A stretch of 64,000 bases of DNA, from assembly GCF_020539505.1 (NCBI RefSeq), contig NZ_JACDXW010000001.1, positions 1-64,000 of the forward strand, written 5' to 3'. A program made the translations under genes and the position numbers. Under the pieces are notes generated by a model. The model was not told the DNA's origin and ran no database searches. It saw only the letters and a program-made list of their open reading frames with translations. The stretch's first letter is position 1; every line of letters starts with the position of its first letter. The DNA comes from Mesopusillimonas faecipullorum. Lineage in GTDB: Bacteria > Pseudomonadota > Gammaproteobacteria > Burkholderiales > Burkholderiaceae_B. Below are positions 19,394-28,181 of this stretch, piece after piece.

Positions 19394-21318
19394 TACGTGC
19401 AACAGGCCTTAGTCTCAGGCGTGGCACCAAATTATTATTGGACACCACAGATTTCGTTATCCACCCTGGCGAACGCGTAGGCCTGGTGGGCCGCAACGGG
19501 GCTGGAAAATCCACCCTATTCGCGCTGTTGCAAGGCAAGTTGGATCCCGATACCGGCAATCTCGACATGCCACAAAGCTGGCGCATCGCTAGCGTTGAAC
19601 AAGAAATCCACGCCAGCACCCAGGCTGCACGTGAATTCGTCATAGACGGCGATACGCATCTGCGCAGTTTGCAAAGCCAGCGCTCGGCAGTACCCGACAC
19701 AGACGGCCAGCTTATCGCGGAACTTGAAACCGCCTTGGCAGATGCCGGCGCTTGGAGTGCAGAGTCTCGTGCCGAGCAGTTGTTGGCGGGCTTGGGCTTT
19801 ACGCCTAGTCAATGGATGGCGCCGGTAAACAGTTTTTCGGGCGGCTGGCAGATGCGGCTGGCCTTGGCCCGCGCTTTGATGGCTCCCTCCGAGCTGCTGT
19901 TATTGGACGAACCCACCAACCACCTGGACCTGGACGCCATGTTGTGGCTGGAGCGCTGGCTCGCCGCCTACCCTGGCACCGTCGTGTTGATTTCTCACGA
20001 TACGGAGTTCCTGAATGCAGTGGCTACCGCCATCCTGCATATCGAGCATCAGAAGCTGCCTCGCTATCGAGGTGATTACGACAGTTTCCTGTCGCAGCGC
20101 GCCGAACGTTTGCGCCAACAGCAAGCCGCCTGGGACAAACAAACCCAGGAAAGCGCCAGACTGCAGTCTTTCATCGATCGCTTTAAAGCCAAAGCCACCA
20201 AGGCCAAACAAGCGCAAAGCCGCATCAAGGCCTTGGCACGCATGACAGCCCTGGCCCCTTTGCACCGAGAAGCCGGCATTACTATCAACCTGCCAGAACC
20301 CGACAGCATGCCCGACCCTTTGCTTAGGCTGGACGACGTCGGTATAGGCTATCAGCTGGCTGAAGACGGCACACGCACGGTGGTGCAAGGCGTCACCTTG
20401 ATGGTCAGAGCGGCAAGCCGTATCGGCATACTGGGTGTTAACGGGGCCGGCAAAAGTACTTTGGTCAAGACACTGGCGGGCGAGCTACCAGCGCTTACCG
20501 GTAAGCTGCAGCCAGCCAAAGGCCTGCAAATCGGTTATTTTGCTCAGCACCAATTAGACATGCTGGATCCCGAAGCCACGCCTTTACAGCATATGGCGCG
20601 CCTGGCCCCACAAGCACGCGAACAGGATCTACGCAATTATTTGGGCGGCTTCGGCTTCGGCGGCGAACAAGCCCTGGCCTTGGTCGCGCCCATGTCGGGG
20701 GGAGAAAAAGCCAGGCTGGCGTTAGCCTTGGTTGTCTGGCGCAAGCCCAATTTATTGCTGCTAGACGAGCCTAGCAACCACCTGGACGTCGACACCAGAG
20801 AAGCCTTGGCTGAAGCGCTGGCCCAATTCGAAGGCAGCGTGCTGCTGGTTTCGCACGACCGGCATTTGCTGCGCACAACCGTCGACCAGTTCTGGATAGT
20901 CGTAGATGGCAAGGTGGAGGAGTTCGACGGCGACCTGGATGACTATCGCGACTGGCTGCAAGCACGCAACGCCGCCAACCGCGCCTTGGCGCGTAGCGAC
21001 TCGGCCTTGGATACAAGCACCGGCGCCAACCGTAAAGAGCAGCGGCGCGAGCAAGCCCAGGCACGCCAACAATTGGCACAGCAACGCAAGCCGCTTGAGC
21101 GCGAACTGCTTAAGGTGGAAGCAGAAATGCAGCGCGCCTCGACGCGCTTGGCCGAGCTCGACGCCCGCATAGCCGACCCAGATTTTTATACCGAAGCACA
21201 GCGTGACGAGCGACCTTCCGTGCTGGCTGAACACGGTGAGCTCAGCAAACGCAATGAAGAGCTGGAAATGCGCTGGCTGGAGCTGCAAGAAGCGCTGGAG
21301 ACGCTAGGAAGCGCCTGA
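19390..21318 (+). CDS. yheS: ABC-F family ATPase, YheS type
   Basis: Soluble translation-associated ATPase with two ABC domains and no membrane part. The first Walker A is GRNGAGKST (about 34-42) with signature FSGGWQMRLALA; the second is GVNGAGKST with MSGGEKARLALA. Between them lies the arm/linker containing SFIDRFKAKATKAKQAQSR, a hallmark of this subgroup. The C-terminal ~100 residues are charged and probably coiled coil. Length of 642 residues agrees with YheS. The start overlaps the prmB stop, linking two ribosome-directed functions on one message. Confidence 0.92.
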   Translation: MIRATGLSLRRGTKLLLDTTDFVIHPGERVGLVGRNGAGKSTLFALLQGKLDPDTGNLDMPQSWRIASVEQEIHASTQAAREFVIDGDTHLRSLQSQRSAVPDTDGQLIAELETALADAGAWSAESRAEQLLAGLGFTPSQWMAPVNSFSGGWQMRLALARALMAPSELLLLDEPTNHLDLDAMLWLERWLAAYPGTVVLISHDTEFLNAVATAILHIEHQKLPRYRGDYDSFLSQRAERLRQQQAAWDKQTQESARLQSFIDRFKAKATKAKQAQSRIKALARMTALAPLHREAGITINLPEPDSMPDPLLRLDDVGIGYQLAEDGTRTVVQGVTLMVRAASRIGILGVNGAGKSTLVKTLAGELPALTGKLQPAKGLQIGYFAQHQLDMLDPEATPLQHMARLAPQAREQDLRNYLGGFGFGGEQALALVAPMSGGEKARLALALVVWRKPNLLLLDEPSNHLDVDTREALAEALAQFEGSVLLVSHDRHLLRTTVDQFWIVVDGKVEEFDGDLDDYRDWLQARNAANRALARSDSALDTSTGANRKEQRREQAQARQQLAQQRKPLERELLKVEAEMQRASTRLAELDARIADPDFYTEAQRDERPSVLAEHGELSKRNEELEMRWLELQEALETLGSA

Positions 21319-21319
21319 G

Positions 21320-21360
21320 AAAAAAGAAGATTCAGCCCGCTTGCCAACCGACGAGCGGGC
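21320..21360 (-). terminator. intrinsic terminator of uvrD
   Basis: GCCCGCT (21335-21341) pairs with AGCGGGC (21354-21360) around a 12-nt loop. On the minus strand the hairpin is followed by a T-rich run (CTTCTTTTTTC, about 21330-21319). It is only about 12 bp beyond the uvrD stop and also lies just past the convergent yheS stop. Confidence 0.75.
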
Positions 21361-21371
21361 CGGATAAGCCT

Positions 21372-23636
21372 TTAACCGGCGATGAGATCCAGCTTAGCGA
21401 TGCCCAGCGCCAAAGTTTTGGCGCCCACGTCTCGAAACTGAATCTGCGCCTGGGCATCCTGGCCCGACCCGCTTAGCCCTATGATGGTGCCCTCACCAAA
21501 TTTGGCATGGCGCACGCCTTGGCCTATACGGAAATGCTTATCACCCACCACCACACCGCTGGTGGCCGAACGCGCTACGCGGGGAGCCGCAGCACCCGTT
21601 GAAGGCCTGCCAAAAGCGTCGGGCGAGGCGGCGAAATCGCGCAGTCTAGCCCCCATCTTTGGAGTCAGCCATTTGACGTGCTGCTCGGGGATTTCGTCCA
21701 AGAAGCGCGACCGCATGGCGTAACGAGTTTGGCCATGCAGCATGCGGCTTTGCGCCAACGTCAGGTATAAACGCTTGCGTGCCCGCGTAATGGCCACATA
21801 CATCAAGCGCCGCTCTTCTTCCAGGCCTGCGGCCTCGAGCAGGCTGTTTTCGTGGGGAAACAAACCTTCTTCCAGCCCAGTCATGAAGACGGCATCGAAC
21901 TCTAAACCCTTAGCCGCATGCACGGTCATCAGCTGAACGGCATCTTGCCCTGCTTGAGCTTGGTTGTCTCCGGCTTCAAGCGAAGCGTGTGACAGAAAAC
22001 CGGCAAGCGGTGACATCCGTATCGACTCTGCTGAGGCGAAGGGGTCTTCATCAGATACGGTAGCGGGCTGCACAATCGCCAAGCCCGCAGGCATGCCTGC
22101 CACCTGTTCTTCGGCAGCAAAAGCCGCTGCGGCATTGACCAGTTCCTGCAAGTTCTCTAGACGCTCTAAACCGTCGCGGTCGCTTTGATAGTGCGCTTCA
22201 AGACCGCTATGGTGCACCACGTGCTCGACCAGCTCGGGCAAGCTCAGGTGACGCGCCTCGGCTGCCATTTGCTCCATCAGCTGCACGAAACGACCCAGGT
22301 TGGCGCCTGCACGCCCGGGCATGAAAGCGACAGCACCATACAGGCTGGTGCCATGCTCGCGAGCCAAGTCGCCTAATTGCTCTAGCGAACGCGCCCCTAT
22401 GCCACGCGTAGGAAAGTTCACCACTCGCAACCACGAAGTGTCGTCATGCGGGTTGTCTATCAGACGCAGATAAGCCAAAGCATGTTTGACTTCCTGGCGC
22501 TCGAAGAACCGCAGCCCACCATACACACGGTACGGTATGCCAGCGGAAAACAAGTTGTGCTCGATGACTCGCGACTGAGCATTGCTGCGATAAAGTATGG
22601 CGATTTCCTGGCGAGCGTGACCATCCCGTAGCAAAGCACGAATTTCGTCTACCACCCACTGCGCCTCAAGCGCATCAGAGGCCTGCTCGATGATGCGTAA
22701 AGGTTCGCCTTCACCCTGAGACGTCCAGAGCTGTTTGCCCAAGCGCGCCGAGTTATTCGAAATCAAGGCATTGGCAGCATCTAGAATATGACCGAAAGAG
22801 CGATAGTTTTGCTCTAGTCGAATAACGTTCCCTTGCGCATAGCTGCGCTGGAAATCGGCCATATTGCCTACATTGGCGCCCCGAAAGGCATAAATGGACT
22901 GATCATCGTCGCCTACGGCAAACATGCTGGCCCCACCATCGGCCAACAGCTTTAGCCAACGGTACTGCAACATATTGGTATCTTGGAACTCGTCTACCAG
23001 TATGTGGCGAAAGCGCCGTTGGTAATGTTCGCGTATGGGCGCATTGCGCTGCAGCAACTCGTAAGCCCGCAGCAAAAGTTCAGCGAAATCAACAACACCT
23101 TCTCGTTCGCACTGATCTTGGTAGAGCTGGTACAACTCGACAAGCTTGCGCCGATGCGGGTCGCTTGCCGCTACCGCGTGCGGGCGCTGACCTTCCTCCT
23201 TAGCCCCATTGATAAAACGCTGCACATCGCGCGGGGGATACTTATCGTCATCAACATTGTGCGCCTTCAACAAGCGCTTGATGGCCGAGAGCTGATCGGA
23301 AGAATCCAGAATCTGAAAAGTTTGCATCAAACCGGCGTCGCGATGATGCGCACGCAGCATACGGTTGCACAAACCATGAAAGGTGCCTACCCACATGCCA
23401 CGTGTATCCAGTGGCAGCAAAGTAGAAAGCCGCGTCAGCATTTCGCGCGCGGACTTATTCGTGAAGGTAACAGCCAGCAGGTTGTAGGGGGTAAGCTGGC
23501 CCGACTGAATCAGCCAGGCCATGCGGGTAGTCAAGACCCGCGTTTTACCACTACCGGCACCAGCCAGCACCAGGGCATGCTGGTCTGGCAGGGTGACGGC
23601 GGCTTGTTGTTCGGTATTAAGATTGTCCAGCATCAT
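21372..23636 (-). CDS. uvrD: ATP-dependent DNA helicase UvrD
   Basis: Superfamily 1A 3'-5' helicase of nucleotide-excision and mismatch repair. Motif I is AGAGSGKTRVL, followed by TFTNKSAREM (Ia), DEFQDTN (II), GDDDQSIYAFRGA (III), QNYRS (IV), VHAAKGLEFD (V) and VAITRARKRLYL (VI). A C-terminal tudor-like segment follows (FRIGQGVRHAKFGEGTI). The longer frame to 23711 runs into the desaturase gene; the ATG-ATG pair at 23636/23633 overlaps that gene's stop and gives the standard LDNLNTEQ start. Length is about 754 residues. Confidence 0.96.
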   Translation of the reverse strand: MMLDNLNTEQQAAVTLPDQHALVLAGAGSGKTRVLTTRMAWLIQSGQLTPYNLLAVTFTNKSAREMLTRLSTLLPLDTRGMWVGTFHGLCNRMLRAHHRDAGLMQTFQILDSSDQLSAIKRLLKAHNVDDDKYPPRDVQRFINGAKEEGQRPHAVAASDPHRRKLVELYQLYQDQCEREGVVDFAELLLRAYELLQRNAPIREHYQRRFRHILVDEFQDTNMLQYRWLKLLADGGASMFAVGDDDQSIYAFRGANVGNMADFQRSYAQGNVIRLEQNYRSFGHILDAANALISNNSARLGKQLWTSQGEGEPLRIIEQASDALEAQWVVDEIRALLRDGHARQEIAILYRSNAQSRVIEHNLFSAGIPYRVYGGLRFFERQEVKHALAYLRLIDNPHDDTSWLRVVNFPTRGIGARSLEQLGDLAREHGTSLYGAVAFMPGRAGANLGRFVQLMEQMAAEARHLSLPELVEHVVHHSGLEAHYQSDRDGLERLENLQELVNAAAAFAAEEQVAGMPAGLAIVQPATVSDEDPFASAESIRMSPLAGFLSHASLEAGDNQAQAGQDAVQLMTVHAAKGLEFDAVFMTGLEEGLFPHENSLLEAAGLEEERRLMYVAITRARKRLYLTLAQSRMLHGQTRYAMRSRFLDEIPEQHVKWLTPKMGARLRDFAASPDAFGRPSTGAAAPRVARSATSGVVVGDKHFRIGQGVRHAKFGEGTIIGLSGSGQDAQAQIQFRDVGAKTLALGIAKLDLIAG

Positions 23637-24841
23637 GCCGCGTAGCGGCGCAGGCGCAAGGCGAATTGCTCTAGACCAGCAATACCGCTTTGCTGAGCCC
23701 GTTGGCACCACGCTTGCAGGTCGGCGACCAATTGTTCGCTGGAAGCACTGGAGCTTTCCCAGATGCGGGTCAGTTCACGGCGCATTTGCACCAGCACGGA
23801 GAGCGACTGGTTTTGAGCCAGAACCGTATCCACTTGAGCTTGCTGGTCTGGAGACCAGGACTCGGTGTCGGCCCAGTTAAGCTGGCGCTTGATGCTACGC
23901 AGTTGCGTCCAGCTGCAATCGGCCTGCTGACGACGCGTGGGCTTAAGCTTGCTGAGCTCGTCGGACACGGCCTGCTTGACCACATCGGTATAGCGAGCGA
24001 GGATCTCGTAGCGATGCTGGATAACGCCTTCCAGGGTGCGCAGATTGATAGACTGCGAGGCAGGTTCGAGCTTGAGCTTGGGCGCTACGCGGCGAACTTT
24101 GGCCAGCCCCAACGCTTGGAAGGTGCGGATATAACCCCAGCCCACATCGATTTCCCACCACTTGGCAGAAAACTTGGCCGACGTGCCATAGGCATGATGG
24201 TTGTTGTGCAGTTCTTCGCCACCGATGATAAAGCCCCAGGGCACCAAGTTGGTGCTGGTATCGGGAGAAGCGAAATTACGATAGCCCCAGTAGTGACCCA
24301 AGCCATTGACGACGCCCGCCGCCCAGAAGGGAATCCAGGCCATTTGCAAGGCCCACACCGTCAGGCCGAGAACGCCGAACAGCGCTACGTCGATGATGAG
24401 GGTAATGGAGACGCCCAGTACGCTATAGCGGGAATAGAGATTGCGCTCTACCCAGTCGTCGGGCGTACCATGACCAAAACGCTTGAGGGTTTCTGCGTTC
24501 AGGGCTTCTTGGCGATACAGTTCGGCCCCTTGGAAAAACACCTTGCCTATGCCATAGACCATGGGTGAGTGAGGGTCGCCTTCGCGTTCGCATTTGGCGT
24601 GGTGCTTGCGGTGAATAGCCACCCATTCTTTGGTGACCATTCCGGTCGTCATCCACAACCAGAAACGAAAGAAATGCGCCAGTGCAGGATGCAGATCGAG
24701 CCCACGGTGAGCCTGGCTGCGATGCAGATAAATGGTAACCCCGAGAATCGTGATGTGCGTGAGCACCAATGCGATCAGTGCGGTCTTCCACCACGCGAGC
24801 TGCAGCAAACCACCGGCTAGGAAACTAAGAAAACTATCCAT
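23633..24841 (-). CDS. acyl-CoA/fatty acid desaturase (DesA/OLE1-like)
   Basis: Membrane di-iron desaturase introducing a double bond into saturated acyl chains. The three histidine boxes are HRSQAHR (about 40-46), HRKHHAK (about 77-83) and HNNHHAY (about 213-219), with hydrophobic helices at about 15-35, 55-72 and 140-185. Residues beyond about 285 are soluble, charged and not part of the desaturase fold; the last ~35 (LQAWCQRAQQSGIAGL and following) recall the C-terminus of ISL3-type transposases. Length of 402 residues is long for the catalytic core. The stop overlaps the uvrD start. Confidence 0.88.
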   Translation of the reverse strand: MDSFLSFLAGGLLQLAWWKTALIALVLTHITILGVTIYLHRSQAHRGLDLHPALAHFFRFWLWMTTGMVTKEWVAIHRKHHAKCEREGDPHSPMVYGIGKVFFQGAELYRQEALNAETLKRFGHGTPDDWVERNLYSRYSVLGVSITLIIDVALFGVLGLTVWALQMAWIPFWAAGVVNGLGHYWGYRNFASPDTSTNLVPWGFIIGGEELHNNHHAYGTSAKFSAKWWEIDVGWGYIRTFQALGLAKVRRVAPKLKLEPASQSINLRTLEGVIQHRYEILARYTDVVKQAVSDELSKLKPTRRQQADCSWTQLRSIKRQLNWADTESWSPDQQAQVDTVLAQNQSLSVLVQMRRELTRIWESSSASSEQLVADLQAWCQRAQQSGIAGLEQFALRLRRYAA

Positions 24842-24913
24842 ATACCTATACTAGGCCTTTCAAAAGAGTCAGAGAAAGTTTATCCCACTTGACTCGTATA
24901 TGACATGTCTGTA

Positions 24914-26407
24914 TCAAATAAGTTTTTGCGCAGCATCAAGTTTTTCCGATTCTTGCACTGCCGCAGCCGGGGCTTCCGGCGCTGCTTTTTGCAGGACAGC
25001 GGCGAAGAAACCATCGGTTTGATGGTGATCGGGACGCAATTTCAGGAAAGCCCCTTCAAACGTCAGATTTTTACAACGATCTGACAGTATCTGCCCTGCA
25101 TCCTGCAGCGAAAATTCAGGATGTTTACTCAAAAAGGCCTCTACTTGAGCCTCGTTCTCTTCGGGCAAGACACTGCAGGTGGCATAAACCAACCGCCCCC
25201 CGGGGGCCAAGCACAAAGCCGCCTGCTCGAGAAGGTCGGCTTGTACTGCGCGCAATTGCTCCAGGGTTTCAGGTTGCTGGCGCCACTTAAGATCGGGACT
25301 GCGGCGCAAGGTGCCCAGGCCGCTGCAGGGCGCATCAATCAAGACACGTTGAGCCTTACCGTGCAAACGCCGAACACGCTGATCGTTGCGCGGTGCGATA
25401 GCCACTGACACCACGTTGGATAAACCGCTACGGGCAAAGCGCGGCTTGGCGCGTGCCAAACGCGTGGCCGAAACGTCAAAAGCATATAAGCGACCCGTGG
25501 TGCGCATCAGCGCCCCTATCAGAAGCGTTTTCCCCCCCGCCCCTGCACAATAATCAATGATCATTTCGCCGCGCTTAGGCGCGACAAGCGCCGCCAACAG
25601 TTGGCTACCCTCGTCCTGCACCTCTAGTTCCCCTTTCAGGAAAACTTCCCAACGGTTAACGGACGGACGGCCTTTAAGCCGTATGCCCCAGGGTGAGTAC
25701 GGCGTTGCCTGGGGCTCACTGGCGGGTGACAGCTCGCGCAGCGTTTCCAGCATCTCGTCGCGTGAGGCCACTTTCAGGGGGTTGATACGCACGTCCAGGG
25801 CTGCCGGTTGATTCAGAGCCGCCATCAGCGACTCCGCATCTTCCAGCATGGCCAATTTTGCTTCCAGCCAGTCGGGCACGCTCCAGCGCACGGCTCGCGG
25901 CAACTTGCTGGCATCGATGCGTTGCACATGTTGCAACCACTGGGTTTCTTCAAGAGCCAAACCTGCTTCAAGCTTCTCGGGCGGCAATACTGATGCCAAA
26001 CCGAGAATAGCCAAGCAGCGAGTATGTGCCACCGGGCTGCTCTGCGCGAAATGACGATACTGCCTTAAGTGACGCAGGACATCGAAAACCGCTTCGGCCA
26101 CCTCGGCGCGATCACGACCGCCTAACTTCGGATTCTCACGCAGCCAGCGGGACAAGACGCCATCGGCAGGAAACTCCCAGGTCAGAACGCGATCGAGCAC
26201 CTGCTGCACTTGCTGTATACGTATTGCTGCGGGTGCCAACCTAGGCCCTTCTGGCCGATAGGAGCGACCCGAGCCCGCCCTGGCAGCCCCAGCAGAGCTA
26301 CGCCCGCCAGAACGTCCGCCAGACTCGCTGCCCTTTTGGCGGGGTGCGGAAGACGATCGATTCAATGCCGCTGCGCGGGCTTTTTTCTTGTCACTAGGCT
26401 GGTTCAT
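24914..26407 (-). CDS. rsmB: RsmB/NOP-family RNA (cytosine-5) methyltransferase
   Basis: SAM-dependent m5C methyltransferase acting on rRNA, most like RsmB (Sun). After a basic, Ser/Gly/Arg-rich tail of about 55 residues comes a NusB-like helical domain, then the catalytic domain. Motifs are DYCAGAGGKTLL (SAM site), DAPCSGLGTLRR (motif IV cysteine) and ATCSVLPEEN (motif VI catalytic cysteine). Length is 497 residues. The start overlaps the purN stop by 4 nt. The exact rRNA position is inferred from family; other NOP-family m5C enzymes are alternatives. Confidence 0.85.
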   Translation of the reverse strand: MNQPSDKKKARAAALNRSSSAPRQKGSESGGRSGGRSSAGAARAGSGRSYRPEGPRLAPAAIRIQQVQQVLDRVLTWEFPADGVLSRWLRENPKLGGRDRAEVAEAVFDVLRHLRQYRHFAQSSPVAHTRCLAILGLASVLPPEKLEAGLALEETQWLQHVQRIDASKLPRAVRWSVPDWLEAKLAMLEDAESLMAALNQPAALDVRINPLKVASRDEMLETLRELSPASEPQATPYSPWGIRLKGRPSVNRWEVFLKGELEVQDEGSQLLAALVAPKRGEMIIDYCAGAGGKTLLIGALMRTTGRLYAFDVSATRLARAKPRFARSGLSNVVSVAIAPRNDQRVRRLHGKAQRVLIDAPCSGLGTLRRSPDLKWRQQPETLEQLRAVQADLLEQAALCLAPGGRLVYATCSVLPEENEAQVEAFLSKHPEFSLQDAGQILSDRCKNLTFEGAFLKLRPDHHQTDGFFAAVLQKAAPEAPAAAVQESEKLDAAQKLI

Positions 26408-27123
26408 GCCGCATCCTGTTCATTGGGCGTACTGGCGAAACTGCGACAGCCCACATCTGTTAAATACACTTTGCCCAGCGCATCCAAGCTTACGCGCCCT
26501 TGCGTCAGCCAAGACAGCACCTGGGCATAAAGCCTATGCTCGCTTTGCAACACTCGCATTGCCAGCGTCTCTTCGTTATCGTTGGCCAAAACCGGCACCG
26601 CCCATTGCGCAATGATGGGGCCTTCGTCGACCTCGGGCGTGACGAAGTGCACAGTACAACCATGCCACGCCACCCCTGCATCCAAAGCACGGCGATGCGT
26701 ATTCAAACCAGGAAAGGCCGGCAGCAAGGACGGATGAATATTAATCAGACGCCCATGGAAACGCCGCACAAAGCCGTCGGTGAGCACCCTCATGAACCCT
26801 GCCAACAAGACATAGTCAGGCTCATGGGCCTCTATTTCGTTGGCCAGGGCCTCATCAAATTGCTCGCGGCTCTGGTAGTTTCGGTGCGGCAATGAAGCCG
26901 TGCGCAGCCCTTGCTCGCGGGCCCACTGCAGGGCGGGCGCATCCATTTGATTGGATATGACCGCGCACACTTGAACGGGCATGGCCTGCCGGCTCGCGGC
27001 CTGTACAAGGGCCTGCATGTTCGAGCCACGCCCCGATACCAAGATGACCACTCGGCACGGCCGAGACGCGGAGAAAAGCTTGGGTTGCAAAATGTATCCT
27101 TCAGAAAGCCCCGGGAGCTGCAT
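26404..27123 (-). CDS. purN: phosphoribosylglycinamide formyltransferase PurN
   Basis: Folate-dependent formylation of GAR in purine synthesis. GRGSNMQAL is the phosphate-binding loop (about 31-39), and INIHPSLLPAFPGLNTH carries the catalytic His. The Asp in TPEVDEGPIIAQ completes the site. The frame has about 22 residues before the usual start (CRVVILVSGRGSN); no better internal ATG is available, so the longer start is kept with caution. Length is 239 residues. First gene of a leftward series with rsmB; divergent from ribF across 80 bp. Confidence 0.95.
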   Translation of the reverse strand: MQLPGLSEGYILQPKLFSASRPCRVVILVSGRGSNMQALVQAASRQAMPVQVCAVISNQMDAPALQWAREQGLRTASLPHRNYQSREQFDEALANEIEAHEPDYVLLAGFMRVLTDGFVRRFHGRLINIHPSLLPAFPGLNTHRRALDAGVAWHGCTVHFVTPEVDEGPIIAQWAVPVLANDNEETLAMRVLQSEHRLYAQVLSWLTQGRVSLDALGKVYLTDVGCRSFASTPNEQDAA

Positions 27124-27203
27124 TACGCCGCCTTACCTTGGCAAGAAGCAACCAAGGTACAGGGTTATTCCGTATAAAAGGGTAGAATTGTAATCTTCCC
27201 CGT

Positions 27204-28181
27204 GTGAAACTGCTCTTGAAACTCTACCGCTCACTTCCTCGCCACGACTCCAACGCTGCGTGTGCCGTCACCATCGGTAACTTCGACGGCGTCCATCGTG
27301 GTCACCGGGCCATCTTGCAACACGTCGTTCAAGCGGCGGCCAGTCGCCAGCTCTGCCCTGCCATTGTCACGTTTGGCCCTCATCCGCGCGCTTTCTTTGC
27401 CCAGCGCGGCCAACGCCCCGAGCTCATCCCTACCCAGATCAGCAGTTTGCGGGACAAAGCCTGTTCGCTGTCCGAGGTCGGCATCAAGCAAATGATGTTG
27501 ATGCGCTTCAACCAGAAGCTGGCCGACATGTCGGCGGAAGACTTTATCCAACGTCTGCTTATTGCCGGGCTGAACACCAAATGGCTGCTGGTAGGCGACG
27601 ATTTTCGCTTTGGCCATAAGCGCGGCGGCGACCTGACGCTGTTGCGCCAGGCTGGTCTCGAACACGGCTTCGAGGTGCACACCTTGGCTGACATTGTGGA
27701 CAGTCATGGCACGCGTATTTCCAGTTCGGAAGTCCGCACCGCGCTGGCGGTGGGCAATCTTGCTCGAGCCCGTGATTTGTTGGGTCACACTTACCGTCTC
27801 AGCGGACACGTGATTCATGGCCAAAAGCTAGGCCGCACGATAGGCTACCCTACCCTCAACCTTAGGGTTCCGGCGCTGTGCGCAGCGCGCTCGGGCGTAT
27901 ATGTGGTACGAGTTCACGGCTTGGCGGATCAACCCTTAAACGGTGTGGCCAGCCTAGGGGTACGCCCCACCGTAACCGAAGCCGGTCGCTTGCTGCTAGA
28001 GGTTCACCTGTTTGATTGCCGTGTTGATGCTTACGGTAAACTCATACGCGTCGAATTTCTCGAATACCTGCGGGACGAAGAAAAATTCCCCGACCTACCC
28101 ACCATGATCGCTGCCATCGACCAAGATGCGCGCAGCGCTCGCGACTATTTCGCACGCCATGGACTATCGCAAAACGCTTAA
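27204..28181 (+). CDS. ribF: bifunctional riboflavin kinase/FAD synthetase RibF
   Basis: Converts riboflavin to FMN and then FAD. The N-terminal adenylyltransferase domain has [11 protein letters not shown] (about 24-34) and [10 protein letters not shown]; the C-terminal kinase domain has [11 protein letters not shown] and the [18 protein letters not shown]-like segment. It starts with GTG. Length is 325 residues. It leads the conserved order ribF-ileS-lspA and its 3' end overlaps ileS by 23 nt. Confidence 0.96.
   Translation: MKLLLKLYRSLPRHDSNAACAVTIGNFDGVHRGHRAILQHVVQAAASRQLCPAIVTFGPHPRAFFAQRGQRPELIPTQISSLRDKACSLSEVGIKQMMLMRFNQKLADMSAEDFIQRLLIAGLNTKWLLVGDDFRFGHKRGGDLTLLRQAGLEHGFEVHTLADIVDSHGTRISSSEVRTALAVGNLARARDLLGHTYRLSGHVIHGQKLGRTIGYPTLNLRVPALCAARSGVYVVRVHGLADQPLNGVASLGVRPTVTEAGRLLLEVHLFDCRVDAYGKLIRVEFLEYLRDEEKFPDLPTMIAAIDQDARSARDYFARHGLSQNA

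Noticed and set aside
23690-24568. 292-codon rightward open frame opposite the desaturase
   Set aside because: Antisense to a gene with all three histidine boxes; no start signal or motif.
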